Notes: generated by a model from the sequence alone, not told the origin. A DNA stretch of 64,000 nucleotides from Sporodiniella umbellata (GCA_025677835.1 JAIXMR010000050.1:1-64000), one strand, 5' to 3'; shown: positions 11,818 through 23,856, counted from the stretch's first letter. Made by a program: numbers and translations.

Positions 11818-12957
11818 ATGGCAGATACAAGTGAAGTCAATGTGGATTCAATTATTGAACGTTTGTTAGAAGGTAGGGTAAAGACCATCGTAGTTTTTGT
11901 TAACAAAAAGGGTTTATTAGTAAGAGGCAATCGACCGGGTAAGCAAGTACAATTGGCAGAGAACGAAATCCGGTATCTTTGTTTAACTGCCCGTGAGATC
12001 TTTATGAGTCAACCGATTCTATTGGATTTAGAAGCACCTATCAAGATCTGTGGTAAGAAAGAAAACGTAAAACGTAAAGCCAATCCAAACCCTGTCTAGG
12101 TGATATCCACGGTCAATATTATGATCTGTTGAGACTGTTCGAATACGGTGGATTTCCCCCTGAAAGCAACTATCTGTTTATGGGGGATTACGTCGATAGA
12201 GGCAAGCAGAGTTTAGAGACCATTTGTTTATTACTGGCATACAAGATCAAGTACCCCGAAAACTTTTTCATTTTGCGCGGTAACCATGAGTGTGCGAGTA
12301 TCAACCGAATTTATGGATTCTATGACGAGTGTAAGCGAAGATACAACATCAAGCTCTGGAAAACGTTTACCGATTGCTTCAACTGCCTGCCTATCGCTGC
12401 TCTGGTAGATGAAAAGATCTTTTGTATGCACGGTGGCCTTTCCCCCGACCTGCAAAGCTTTGAACAGATCCGCCGGGTGATGAGACCTACCGATGTACCT
12501 GACACAGGCTTGCTCTGTGATCTGCTCTGGTCTGATCCTGATAAGGATATTGTAGGCTGGAGTGAAAACGATCGTGGTGTTTCCTTTACCTTTGGTCCTG
12601 ACATTGTCTCCAAATTCTTACAGAAACATGATATTGATCTTGTCTGTAGAGCACATCAAGTCGTTGAAGATGGTTACGAGTTCTTTTCAAAGAGGCAGCT
12701 CGTCACCATCTTTTCTGCTCCTAATTACTGTGGCGAGTTTGATAATGCTGGCGCGATGATGAGTGTAGATGATTCCTTAATGTGTTCTTTCCAGGTAAAA
12801 CCTCCCTTCTCGCTTACCATCTATCTTACTCACCTCTCTCTCCCCACCCCTCCTCCCCCTCCTTATATAGATTCTTAAACCCGCAGAGAAAAGATCGAAA
12901 TATACTGGTTATCCAGGAAGTAAAAACGCATCCAGAGGAAAAAAGAAGAACCCATAA
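11818..12957 (+). CDS. GLC7: Protein phosphatase PP1 catalytic subunit
   Basis: This Ser/Thr phosphatase has roles in glycogen, mitosis and transcription. The exons are 11818-11872, 11921-12052, 12100-12794 and 12871-12957, giving 322 residues. The metallophosphatase motifs are intact: GDIHGQ, GDYVDRG, LRGNHE, HGG and [13 protein letters not shown], followed by [15 protein letters not shown]. The C-terminus [16 protein letters not shown] is short and basic. Intron 1 (48 bp) is in frame and contains no stop; splicing it gives [15 protein letters not shown], exactly the conserved PP1 sequence, so splicing is the right call. Near-identity to animal and yeast PP1 (rather than PP2A or PPZ, which would have a long N-terminal extension) makes this secure. 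Confidence 0.97.
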
Positions 12958-13059
12958 ACGTGTTCTTTTCAACTACCAACACCAACACTACCACTACTAC
13001 TACTGCCACCACCACACAATCACCACTACACAATCATGGCAAGACTACCAACACACTCT

Positions 13060-13090
<31 letters not shown>

Positions 13091-13438
13091 TTTCCCCCTT
13101 TTCCCCACTATATTATTACTTTTTTTTTCTTTTTCCAATCCGTTTGTTTCTGAAAAAAAAAAAAAAAAAAAAAAAAAGAAGCAAGAAAGACATAAAAACA
13201 AGTGACTTATTCTCTATGTGTTTAAAATACGACAATGGATTGGCTGTGATCGTAGCAAATGGGAAACGCGTTCTCTTTTCTGGGCTTTTTTTTTTTTTTT
13301 TTAAGGGAGCCTTTCTTTTTGGGCTATATTTATTTATTTATTTATTTTCTGTGTTTTAAAAAAAAAAAAAAAAAAAAAAAGAAAAAGAAAATAAATCAAA
13401 ACCATCTTTTCTTTTTTCTCACACATACACCTACAAGT
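12958..13438. other. PP1 3' flank and low-complexity spacer
   Basis: It holds a CT-rich microsatellite (about 13066-13092), A-runs near 13153-13177 and 13358-13380, a T-run near 13287-13302 and an ATTT repeat. No gene is seen. It must contain both the PP1 3' end and the VTS1-like promoter. Confidence 0.5.
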
Positions 13439-13564
13439 ATGCTGCCTAATGACTATAAGCCTAGAGCCGCACGTCCAATGTCTGAAGTGGTGAACCCGAC
13501 ACGGTTTATGAACGAAGGTAATGAAGAAAGAAAATGTGTTTGTAATAAATGAAGGACCAAAGAT

Positions 13565-13601
<37 letters not shown>

Positions 13602-14861
13602 GTAAAAAGGGCGTTGGTATGAAGATTTACAGCGTTACGAAAACAATCTAGACGAGATGGCGTCTGCTACTTTAGACCAAGTAAAAAAAAGAAATGTAGT
13701 GAGTGTGAGTTGAACTAAAAAGAACCTTGTGTGTTTTTTTTTTTTTTTGAAAAAGCATTTCAAAGAAGAGATGCAACATGTGGACCAGTGGTATCGATAC
13801 TTGACAGAGGCAGAAAAGACAGCAACCATGTATACTTTACTTCAACATTCAAGTCAAGTACAGGCACGATTCTTTATTAATCTATTGCAACAGATGGTCA
13901 AAAGGGATTCACTCTATTCGTTGCTGACACCCAATGAGACTGCTGACCATCCTTTGGCAAATGCTATGGCCAAGGCAGAACAGGAAGCAAGCCAACGGTT
14001 GATGTCGGTGTTACCTTACAAGACGGGTGCACGTCATTCGTTTGCGATGGGAGACAGTGAGCTCTTTGGCTACAGTCTTTTAGAAGAAAACAACCGACGT
14101 AATAACAACAACAACAATAACAATAATAATAACAATAACAATCGACGGCCTCAGTCTGTGATTGAAGGTGATAGTCTGTTTGTGCCCTGGCGGCGACCGG
14201 CGGCTGCAGTCGGTGCGATCGGTATCGAGCGACCCAAGTCGGCAGATATCAGTCAATGGCCCGGCCAATATTCGGTCTGGAGTCAGACTTCGGAAACAGA
14301 AAGTGATCTGAACCAGTACCGAAGAAGGGTGAACTCGCATCGCATTCCTGTTGTCCCTGAAACGGGTGAAGACCTCGTACGTGGCACCCAAGACTTACGC
14401 TTGTCGCCAGATACCCAAGAGGACCCGGACGCTGTGGCCCGTCGTTCGATTCATCTCTCGTCTTCCACTACTACTACTACCACTGGAAAGGAATCCCTGA
14501 TGCCTTGTTCTAAAAAACCTGCAGACGTAGTAGACATGGAACTCTTGACCGGTAAGCTTTCTCATCTCTCTTTTACTTTTCCTAAAAAAAAAAAAAAAAC
14601 TCCCTTAGATGTCCCTGCCTGGCTCAGGAGCCTGCGTTTACACAAATACAATCCTATCTTTTGTGACTTGCGCTGGCAAGACATGGTCACTATGGATGAT
14701 GCTGACCTTTTAAACAAAGGCGTAGCTGCCTTGGGCGCCAGAAGAAAGATGCTCAAAGTATTCGAAAACGTAAAAGCTCATTGTGATGCCAATGTAAGTC
14801 GGCTCAACCTACTCTCTCCCTCTTTTGTATCCTAACTTTTCTATAGAATATTGATTATTAA
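13439..14861 (+). CDS. VTS1: VTS1/Smaug-type SAM-domain RNA-binding protein
   Basis: This post-transcriptional regulator binds stem-loops (Smaug recognition elements) and promotes mRNA decay. There are five exons: [20 protein letters not shown]...; [18 protein letters not shown]; a long exon from [20 protein letters not shown]; the SAM exon; and a tiny last exon (NIDY, stop 14859-14861). The N-terminal helical region (about residues 28-100) matches the conserved Vts1 N-domain. The middle is disordered, with about 14 consecutive Asn (about 14101-14142) and Ser/Thr runs. The C-terminal SAM domain reads [18 protein letters not shown] and [16 protein letters not shown], with the RNA-contacting ALGARRKML motif intact. 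An (AT)n repeat lies in intron 1. Confidence 0.9.
13569..13598. repeat. (AT)n microsatellite in VTS1-like intron 1
   Basis: About 15 TA units lie inside the first intron of the VTS1-like gene. Confidence 0.9.
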
Positions 14862-15105
14862 AAGACTTTCCAATACACCCTTCTTTTTTTTTTTTTTGAG
14901 CTTTTTCATCGAATAATAGATTCAATCCAATTTTCTTTATCGTTTTCTCTTTTGGTCTTTTTAAAAAAAAAAATCAAAAAAAATCATAGCCTTCCCCCCC
15001 CTCTCTCTCTCTCTTTTCATGTTTTTCTTTTGCAAGAAAACATGGTCTATCATCGATACATGCTTTTTATAATCTTTTTTTGTTCTTCTTTTTTATTAGG
15101 ATGCT

Positions 15106-15442
15106 TTAAGCCTTAGAGGCAACAGCAGCAAGAGCCTTCTCGGTACCCTTCTTGGCGAAACGTTGGTTACGGAGGAACTTGGCATCCAACTAAGAAGAAT
15201 TCATCAGTCAGGTCCGAGATACACATAAATAGAAGTATATGATGTTGAGATACTTACACCCTTGACAGAGCGGTACTTGTGAGTAGCGGTCTTCTTGATA
15301 CCGTTACGGTGAGCCTTCTTGTCTGTTGTTGATTACAAAAAAAAAAAAAAAAAAAAAGGGAGGGTGAGGTTTGAGTTGACATTAAGATTGCGTTTTGATT
15401 TTTACTTTGGTTGTGGTTGGTGTGGTTCTTTGACTTGGCCAT
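15106..15442 (-). CDS. RPL29: 60S ribosomal protein eL29
   Basis: This very basic small ribosomal protein is encoded by three exons: MAKSKNHTNHNQ; then NKKAHRNGIKKTATHKYRSV KG; then LDAKFLRNQRFAKKGTEKAL ending AAVASKA. The NHTNHNQ(N)KKAHRNGI signature is diagnostic. The first intron splits the codon after NHNQ (A/AC) and contains a poly-A/T tract of about 20 bases. No other ribosomal-protein gene is adjacent. Confidence 0.95.
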
Positions 15443-16713
15443 GAAGAAAAAAAAGTTTGGTTTTTCTGACAAAAAGGTGGAATCAAGGCAAATAGATCGT
15501 CATTTTAGATATGGATGGATGGATGGATGGATCTGTGTTATTTCCTACCTTGGATCAGAAGAAAAGAAAGAGAGAGAATGAGCGAATGGGAGGGATCTCT
15601 GCACGTATTGGGTCAGGATTAGCCAATCAGAAGGGTTTAAAACTCCACCTGCTCACTCAACACTTGGCTTCCAGTCTTACTTTCAGGCTATGCTCTTGAT
15701 CCCCTCTCCCTTCCTCTTTTTAAAGCATAGTCGCAAGCCTTTGTTTCTTAAGCATTGGCTCAAAGCATACTTTACCAAACTACTCAATAATCAAACCTTA
15801 AGCTCGGTTCAAAGCCTAATGTAGAGTCAGCTAAACGGTGTTTTATTCCTTGTCGATCCAAACGTATCTAAACGACTGTAAATCTTTCTCCTGGGTCCCT
15901 TTTTTTTAAGAAGAAAAAAAAAAAAACAAAGCAAACCAACGTTCTCTTTTTGCTTTCCCAATTGATCTAATGGACGATCGCCTGATATGCATCTTTTTCT
16001 TATCGCCCTGCTTTGTTTTTTTTTTTTTGTTTGTACGCAAGCAAAAAAAAAAAAAAAAAAAAAAGCCCCTCATGGCCGTTGTTGAATCAATACAGCTCAA
16101 ACTATAGCCGGCCACGGAATTAGCCCACAGACAAAAGTAGCTTGAAGATATCACAAAAACAAACTTTATTCAATTCAGGTCTCCTCCCGTCAGATGACCC
16201 CACGTTGTTGCTAGAAATATCCTTTCTCTGTACTCTAACCTCTCACTTTATTGGGTGTAAAAAAAAAAATATATATATATATATATTTCGTTCGTCTGCA
16301 GTATGTTAATAGCCAATTGTTTTTCTAAGCTCTAAAAGTACCCAAGAACAAATACAGCAAGATAATTGGGTCATTGTGGTGACAGAGTGTCTGAATAGAA
16401 TCGCAGTTTTTTTTTTTCAAGTGACTAAAGCGATACCTGCTGGTCTAAAGAGTGACGTGTACAGATAGTAGGGGCTGTTTCTGAAGCCTTGTTTATATTA
16501 TGGTCATCCGAGTGCTATAGAGCTTTAGCTATAAGATGAATCGACTTGAGCCAATACTCTAATTACATAATATCACGTCCACAAAATAAAAAAAGTCCGC
16601 AAACTTAGAATAATATTTGAACCTTGCAGCTTATCTGGTTATTTATAGAGCTTATTTAGGTACAAAAAAGAAAATCTTTTTTTTTTTTCCTGTCACCTCT
16701 TTTTCTTTACATT
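15443..16713. other. Intergenic (eL29 / secreted protein), no gene seen
   Basis: About 1.27 kb of divergent upstream DNA. It contains an ATGG tetranucleotide repeat (15511-15532), A/T homopolymers, an AT dinucleotide run near 16270-16287, and no reading frame with protein-like composition. Confidence 0.5.
15511..15532. repeat. (ATGG)n repeat
   Basis: Five tandem ATGG units lie about 70 bp upstream of the eL29 start codon. Confidence 0.85.
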
Positions 16714-17275
16714 ATGTACTCTTTATTATGGCTGCTGAGCTTGGCTCTCATCTTAGTGAGTGGCGCTATTGCCGACTCTAATGTGTTGGTGATCAATAGT
16801 CCACAACCAAATCAACAAATCCAAAGCAAGAGTCGATTCCCTATTACTTATACCATTGTAGGCGGTCAAGCAGGTAAAAATGGGAGGGGAGGATGCTTTT
16901 GAATGAATCAAAGCTTACGATTAACAAATAATAGCCAAACCAGCGTTTGATGCCTATTACTTTCATACACTCCAGGCCAATTTGATTTGGAAAGACCGTA
17001 CGGGAGGCCAGGCACGTCTGTTGAGTGTATCCAATTCGATGGACGCTTCCCATTCACCTGCTGGACTTCAAGACAAGAGTCATAGTCTATCATGGCATGT
17101 ACCCAACTGTCGATTCTTCAGTCGTTACCCACCTTCCCAATACGATTATTCTATCCTGTTCACTCCTGTCTATGCACCCGTAACAAACTCGTCCCCCGCA
17201 ACAGGACCTGAGCAACCCCCTGTGTCAGTACCGATTACGATTCAAGTCAACAACGGGTCTTTTCCAAAATGCTAG
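16714..17275 (+). CDS. Small secreted protein, fungal cell-surface type
   Basis: The exons are 16714-16873 and 16935-17275 (166 residues; split codon G/CC gives QAAKPAF). The N-terminus MYSLLWLLSLALILVSGAIA is a clear signal peptide with likely cleavage near A20-D21. The mature protein begins NVLVINSPQPNQQIQSKS and has FPITYTI, then one short Ig-like or beta-rich domain. There is no C-terminal hydrophobic anchor, so it is probably released or wall-bound. The start 'xPxxxxxxxxGsxxxItYtv' resembles the Kre9/Knh1-type N-terminal region found in fungal secreted proteins, but the match is too weak to name it. Two cysteines are present near the C-terminal half (NCRFF and the terminal KC). Confidence 0.75.
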
Positions 17276-17760
17276 AAATAAATAAATAGAATCCATGTCT
17301 GTATCGATGTCTATACACACGTGTCAATTAAAATAAGCTTCTATTGGTCATCTTCCTCTGGTTGCTCAGCCAGTATACATAGTGTGGATAGTAAACAAAC
17401 GGCTTGTTTAGAATTCTTTTTTCTAATTAAACAGGAGAAATAGAATATTAAACTCTGTTGATTTCATTCATCCAAAGAGCTTGCATCTGCGTATTCTAGA
17501 AGAACCTCTTTTTCTTGTCAAACCTTGACACGTTACATTCAATAATTAACAGCTCATATTCAATCATGCCTTTTAAAAAAGAATATCGGTTTCTTTTTTT
17601 TTTTTAAAAAGAAAAACATTGTTTGAAAAACATGGATAAATCAATTGCCTTTTCTTGTTTTTGTTGTTTGTTAGTTTTCTTTGTTTTTGTTATTTTTTTA
17701 TCCTCTTTAGAGTACAACAGTGCCTAAATTGGGTCGTTTGTTGTGTAGCCTAGCACAGGC

Positions 17761-17763
<3 letters not shown>

Positions 17764-17810
<47 letters not shown>
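17764..17810. repeat. 47-base poly-T tract
   Basis: This is the longest homopolymer in the window: 47 consecutive T on the + strand, flanked by ATA and AAAGCG. Confidence 0.95.
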
Positions 17811-17814
<4 letters not shown>

Positions 17815-18518
17815 CGTCACTTGAAAATATTTGACAAACAAGAGCATAGACCCTTTATTTTTCGGGCTTCAGTTAACCGCTGGCTGTTTACCTTTTTTTT
17901 TTTTTTTTTTTTTTCTACTTTATAGAATTTGAATAATCTTCTTCTTTATGCAAAACAACTCTAAACCCTTTTTTTATTTTATTTTTTTTCAAATAATAAA
18001 GGGTTTCTCTTTAACTTATGAGTCTAAAAGCTCTTGTTTCATTCTTGTCCATCCATTGACTTTTTGTATTCTAGACTACATAACAGGACCACTTTCTATT
18101 GAGCTGAATTCACGCATTCTCAAAAAAAAAAAAAAAAGAAAAAAAAGTAGATCAAAAAAGATGATAATCTTTTCTCACCAGTGGCTGAAACCCTCTGTTT
18201 TTTTTTTTCTTGTATTGTTCTTTTAATATCTTTTTTTTTTTTTTTTTTTTGTAAGCCAATAGTCATAACAAAGTATAGAATATATGTTTTTTTTGAAAAA
18301 AAAGAAAAGAAAGAAAAGATCTATAAAGACATTTCAGTGTCTTTGCAGTGGCAGGATGAGCAAGGTTTGCAAATTTCCATATTTAGGAGACTGATAGAGA
18401 TTATCAATATCAGCTCATCTTCCCCGCTCTATTTTTTTGAGCATAATAATGCAAAACGTATCTGTGTGACTTTGAAAAAGATGCTGATAATCTTTTTTTT
18501 TTTTTGGGTTTCTAAAGA

Positions 18519-18526
18519 GTATATAA
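18519..18526 (+). promoter_or_regulatory. Candidate TATA box of homocitrate synthase
   Basis: TATATAAA lies about 50 bp upstream of the ATG at 18575, preceded by an otherwise pyrimidine-rich leader. The position is plausible for a focused promoter; no experimental support is available. Confidence 0.5.
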
Positions 18527-18574
18527 ACGCAACGAGGTTTCATTCTCTTTCATTATTATTCTACAGCTTATATT

Positions 18575-19999
18575 ATGTCTCAAACAAACAGCCTTGCAAG
18601 CAACAGTTCAATTCGTCCAAAGGAAGGTGTCACCTCACCTTATATGTCTAATGAACCCAACTCAAATGTAGCCAACTTTAAAATCATTGAATCCACTTTA
18701 AGAGGTAACTATTTACACATACAGACAGTAATTCTACAGATGATTGACTTGGTTTCTATAGAGGGTGAACAATTTGCCAATGCTTTCTTTACTACCGAAA
18801 AGAAAATTGGTAAAGAAAAGAAACCATAATATCAAGAATCACCGTATTCTTATCCTTTTCTAACTATGTCAATAGAAATCGCCAAGGCATTAGATGCTGT
18901 GGGTGTTGACTATCTTGAACTAACCTCACCCGCTGCTTCAGAACAATCGCGTAACGACTGTCGCGAGATCTCCAAGCTAGGTCTGAAGGCCAAGATTTTG
19001 ACCCATATTCGATGTCATATGGATGATGCTAAACTAGCCATTGACACGGGAGTAGATGGGCTGGATGTTGTGATTGGCACCTCAAGTTTTCTGCGTGAGT
19101 TTTCTCATGGCAAGGATATGGACTATATCACACAACAGGCCATTGAGGTCATCACGTATATCAAAAGCAAGGGCCTCGAAGTACGTTTCTCGACCGAAGA
19201 CTCTTTCCGATCGGATCTGGTAGATCTCTTGAGTATCTACAAAGCGGTGGACAAAATCGGTGTGAACCGTGTGGGCATTGCAGATACCGTAGGCTGTGCT
19301 AATCCTCGTCAGGTTTATGAGCTTGTCAAGACTCTACGTAGCGTGGTGAGCTGCGATATCGAATGTCATTTCCACAACGACACAGGCTGTGCCATCGCAA
19401 ACGCTTATGCTGCCCTTGAAGCAGGCGCGACTCATATTGATACTTCTGTACTGGGTATCGGTGAACGTAATGGTATCACTCCTCTGGGTGGTCTTCTTGC
19501 TAGAATGTACACTGGTGATAAAGAGTATGTGATGAACAAGTATGACCTGACCAAGATTCGTGAGGTTGAAAACATGGTCGCTGACGCAGTTGAGGTTACG
19601 GTCCCTTTCAATAACTACATCACTGGCTATTGTGCTTTTACGCACAAAGCAGGCATTCACGCTAAAGCCATTCTCAACAATCCCTCTACTTACGAAATCC
19701 TTAACCCACACGATTTTGGCTTGACGCGCTATGTCAGCATCGGTCATCGCCTTACAGGCTGGAACGCTGTCAAGAACCGAGTTGAACAACTGAATCTGAA
19801 CCTGACGGATGAAGACGCCAAAGCAGTGACTGCAAAGATCAAAGAATTGGCAGACATTCGTCCTTTATCGCTTGATGATGTTGATGTTCTCTTACGTTCT
19901 TATCATCAAGCTAAAGCAGATGGCACCCATACTCATTATTTAAACAGAATTGAAAAACTTGAACATATTGCTTCGGTCCACAAGCCCATCACCGCATAA
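18575..19999 (+). CDS. LYS20: Homocitrate synthase (lysine biosynthesis)
   Basis: This enzyme condenses acetyl-CoA with 2-oxoglutarate, the first and lysine-inhibited step of the fungal alpha-aminoadipate pathway. The exons are 18575-18704, 18762-18809 and 18876-19999, giving 433 residues, with split codons G/AG and G/AA. The TIM-barrel start [19 protein letters not shown] has the catalytic Arg and metal-binding Glu; [20 protein letters not shown] has the HxH metal ligands; [13 protein letters not shown] is the HMGL-like signature. The C-terminal part ([20 protein letters not shown]) is the regulatory/homocitrate-type region that separates it from isopropylmalate synthase. LYS20 versus LYS21 cannot be decided. 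GC content is higher than in genes to the right. Confidence 0.96.
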
Positions 20000-20009
20000 A
20001 TCCTCTTAC

Positions 20010-20034
20010 ATACATACACACACACACACACACA
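20010..20034. repeat. (CA)n microsatellite
   Basis: A short CA repeat (preceded by CATA units) lies directly after the homocitrate synthase stop codon, in its likely 3' UTR. Confidence 0.85.
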
Positions 20035-20137
20035 TTTTTATATATCAGTGATCATTTCTTTTTTTTTTTTTTAAAAAAAAATAAAATAAAAATAAAACAA
20101 AAATATTTATATTTATACTGGTTGTATTCGTTTTGGT

Positions 20138-20867
20138 TTATAAAAAGTAAAGACCAAATCCAAATTGGAATTTGGGCTCAATCTTATCACTCGCAGAGTA
20201 TCTTAAAGGTATACAGTAGTTTGCCTCCATTCTAAATTTGTTGTGATGTACAATAGCACCTAAGCCTACAGAGGTACGAGCGTTCTCAATCAGCGATGAG
20301 TATTCTGAGGCTCTTTCAATCACATGCCCTCCATTAGCAAAAGCATGAAGTTTAACAGGAAGGTGTTCTAAGGTAGGAATGGCACTTATCAAACTGATAC
20401 CTGCTGCACAATAAGCTTCACCCCCAGATGCCTCTTCTAAATACATATAGAAAAAGTCAACTTTCATCCAAAAACTCTCTCTATCTATACATACCTAACT
20501 CTTGCTGGTTCACGCCTCCCATACTGAACCCTCTTACTTCTAAAGGACCTCCGAGATAGAAACGGTCCAAGACAGACTTTTTTTGGGTAGAATGGGTAAT
20601 CAAACCAGCTCGCATTGAAGTACTCAAGGTCAAAAGGCGGTTCAAAGGTTGATGATACGAAGCTTTTAATTCATGTTTGATAAAGCCAAGATCTCCTGTA
20701 TTTTTGAAGCCAGCCAATTCTTGAACCAAACTGATATAATGACCTTGGGTAGGAAGTATAGGGTCATTTCGTTCATCTTGAACAAACGAATGATAAAGAG
20801 AATATTTGAAATGAGAGCCACACTGTGTTTGAATACTATATACACATTGCCCATTAGATATCGGGGG

Positions 20868-20903
<36 letters not shown>

Positions 20904-21785
20904 GCGCTCGAAGCATCATAATAGGGCAAGATATCTCTCTCGGCAACTGAGCATCCGATTTGGTGTATACCATAATGGCTCCAAGCCTATAGATTGATGA
21001 GTATGTCCCTCTCTCTTTTTTTTTTTTTTTTTTTGGTTTTTTTCGATAAAAGAAAAAGAATATTTACTTTTAAATAAGCAGTAGCAGCTCGCGTTGCTTC
21101 CTCAAAAGCATTGATCTGGCTATGATCTTTAATAAAGCCTTCAACCAGGATTCCTGCTTTGATGTTGGCATATCCAGGAACAAAAGTTTCAGCTATTGTC
21201 TAGGGGTTTTTTTTTTAAAAGAAAAGAAAAGGAGGTTGATATCTAATAGTATAGACCACTTTTATCTATTTACCTTGGCAGCTGCATTGGTATAGTTTCC
21301 AAATGAAAATTGACTAAAGACACTCTCACCACCTCCAAAAATATTGCGTATACCTAAACCAGCACTCTTGGATTATTTAGAAAAAGTATACATCAAGTAG
21401 TAAGGATAGCTACCAATTCAGCCTGGTTATCGCCAACCACAACATCCGAGGCAAGATACCCTTTGTCTTTTTCTTTAAGCAAGACTGTCATTTCTAGAGT
21501 CTCTTTTTCTTTCTGGAGTAGGTGGAGTTCAAACTCTTCAAATATCTCGGTTCTTTTCAACTTTTCTATCGTCAGATTCACCTGATCGAACAATTTTCCA
21601 CTGGTGTTGACATCAAATACGTTGCTTGTCAGACTATGTAAAAACGAGCGACGGGTTGAGTAAGCACCAGAAAGACGAACGAGATTCACATTGAGAATGG
21701 CATCTGAAGTGGCATTCTAAACAAACTTTAGTTTATAGCTCTTTTCTTTCTGTTCCTTCTTTACTTTCCAAGGTTCGTTTGACAT
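20138..21785 (-). CDS. SAM50: SAM50/Omp85 mitochondrial outer-membrane beta-barrel assembly protein
   Basis: This is the core of the SAM complex that inserts beta-barrel proteins into the mitochondrial outer membrane. It has many exons. The first gives MSNEPWK, then NATSDAILNVNLVRLSGAYS leads into the single POTRA domain (KLFDQVNLTIEKLKRTEIFE). Barrel exons include AGLGIRNIFGGGESVFSQFS, VPGYANIKAGILVEGFIKD, HFKYSLYHSFVQDERNDPIL and DRFYLGGPLEVRGFSMGG, where VRGF is the conserved L6 motif. The C-terminus FQFGFGLYFL fits the beta-signal (polar-x-G-x-x-hydrophobic-x-hydrophobic). One intron contains a G8/T-run of about 40 bases near 20862-20901. It is convergent with homocitrate synthase (138 bp apart). 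Confidence 0.92.
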
Positions 21786-23118
21786 TTGAATAAAATTAAC
21801 CAAAGAAAAAAAAAGGCAGGTCGAAATTTTTTTTTTAATATTTTATTCATTTTGGGCGTACAAACTGCCTTTTATATCTCTCTATCCGTTCTCACAAGCC
21901 TGTCAAAAAGAAAGAAAGGAAGAAGAATTATGTAATGATTCGTTTGATTTATCTTCATGACGCAAAATATACACCATTTGGAGATAACAACAAAAGCTTT
22001 TGTTTAAGCACTTTATGCAAAAAGTAACGCGTACTTTTTTTTTTTTTTCTAAAGACAGTCTTAAACCATTGAATGCCTGTTTACAAGATGTCTACCCAAA
22101 AAAGCCTATTTTTTTTGTAGGAAGTATAGAATGGGTGAAATTTACCTTTTTAAGATTTTTATTCAACGTTACCAGAGAGTAGACTTGGCATTGACTTGTA
22201 TTCAAAAGACAATTAAAAAGTAAAAACACGCTTCAACTGTTTCTCCCCCTCCAGCATCTTTCTAAGACTAAATTTCGGACGCTGTGTTATCCTTTGATGC
22301 TTCTGGTTACTAGTAAAAAAAAAAGCTACCCATTAAATAAAGTGGTTACGGGTAGTTGTGTGAGCTATGGTAAAAATTCTATTTCAAAAAAGGAATGTTA
22401 CAATGGTTTTTTTTTTTTTTTTTTTTTTTTTGCAAGAGGCGAAATGTTACAACATAACACAAAATAAAGTAAGCTCGATCATACATATGGGGGAATATTA
22501 CGTCTATTGACTACAATGCTTTAGATGAAAAAAAAAAAAACAAACAAAAAAAATGTTGCTTTTTACAGTAAAAATAAACCATTGTCCTCTATATTAAAAT
22601 GTGTCGACTAAAGTAAATCTACTATTAAAAAGATACCTGGCTTTGTTATTAATTTTTTTTTGTAAACAAAACGCATTGTTTCCCAAAGGATGTCTAGTAA
22701 CCATAGTACAAACTAACCCTTTTTCTTTCTTTCTTTTTTCTTTTTATCGCCAATGCAACCAAACAAAATAAAACAGAGCTTAGTTTCATTTATCGTAAAT
22801 TAGCTTTAAATTGATCTTGAAACTTTTGGTAACTTTCAGCGCGGAAAGAGCCGTGAATGGATGACAAAAATTCAAAAAAATGAGGGAATTAGGAAACCAC
22901 AGAAAAAAAAGAAGAACGGCTTTTTATTTTTATTTCAAGAAAATGTGTAACTTTAGCACCAAAACTGCTTATGGCCCCCTTCTCTTTGTAGATTAAGCCA
23001 TTTATGTTCATGTTATACAAAGAAAAACAGAAGGCAGTTATAAAGTGTAGACTTGTTCTTTTTTTTTTTTCTTTCCGGTTTTTTTCTTTTTCTTTTTTTT
23101 TTTTAATCAGCACCAAAA
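21786..23118. other. Intergenic, no gene seen
   Basis: About 1.3 kb between the SAM50 start and the bHLH gene start (divergent). It holds a T-run of about 24 bases near 22407-22431 and scattered A/T tracts. No supported reading frame. Confidence 0.5.
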
Positions 23119-23856
23119 ATGATATGTTATTCCAAAGGAGGTCATCTAATCGAAAGCAAAAGCAAATTGACCGAACAAAATTCCTTATTCCTTAACTTTA
23201 CACCAGAAGTTCAATACAGCAAGAAGAAAGACCCAAAGTTGTCTACATCATATCGAGTTAATGGCGTAAACATTCTAAACAGGTAAATAAACACTTTTTT
23301 TGTTTAAAAAGAAAAATGGGCATGTAGTACGAACGGCAATTCACATGCTTCACAATACAGAAAAAATCTGGATACAAAAACGATTATTGAGCGATATCAA
23401 AAGAGAAGAGAAAATCATAACCATATAGAGAAACGTAGACGAAGTACAATGAATGAGATAATCTTACAGTTATCGAAAACAGTCCCCGGCGCTTTCTCGG
23501 GAAAACAAAAACCAAACAAAACAAATATATTAAAACAGTCCTTGGCTCATATTTTGGTAAAAACAAAAGGCAAAATTATATAGAAAATATAACTTACGGA
23601 AATACAGGAGTTGCAAGCGCAAAATAGAGCTATTAAGCAACAGTTAGAATACCACTCTTTGTCGCAAAACTATGAAGGCTTTCCCCACAATCATACAAAT
23701 CCCAATGTTATACAACCGGATCTATTATCACAACAACCCATAGGCATTCAAACAAAAAGCAATCATTTGGGTAACTATCTTCATTCAACTATCCCTTCCA
23801 CGAGTACTTTCAATTCTCAAACTCCATTCATCTATCATCAGGGCTTGCCTCAATAA
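23119..23856 (+). CDS. bHLH-leucine zipper transcription factor (three short exons)
   Basis: The exons are 23119-23282, 23328-23556 and 23608-23856, giving 213 residues; the joins are phase 2 (AG/T) and phase 0. The basic region reads RRENHNHIEKRRRSTMNE, with His5-Glu9-Arg13 as in class B bHLH factors that bind CACGTG. The loop and helix 2 (NKTNILKQSLAHIL) follow, and exon 3 continues as a zipper (ELQAQNRAIKQQLEYHSL). The C-terminus is Asn/Gln/Pro-rich, ending IYHQGLPQ. The start MICYSKGGHLIESK is the only in-frame ATG after the poly-T; an additional upstream exon cannot be excluded because AATCAG before it could be an acceptor. The exact target genes are unknown. Confidence 0.82.

Larger units (their letters stand above)
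17276..18574. other. Intergenic upstream of homocitrate synthase
   Basis: This AT-rich DNA has several long T-runs, the longest being 47 bases. A TATA-like TATATAAA sits at about 18519-18526, some 50 bp before the homocitrate synthase ATG. Open frames here are products of homopolymers and do not look like genes. Confidence 0.5.

Noticed and set aside
18181..18651. 156-codon frame over the homocitrate synthase leader
   Set aside because: Rich in Phe/Lys from homopolymers; it overlaps the real exon 1 in another frame and the TATA box.
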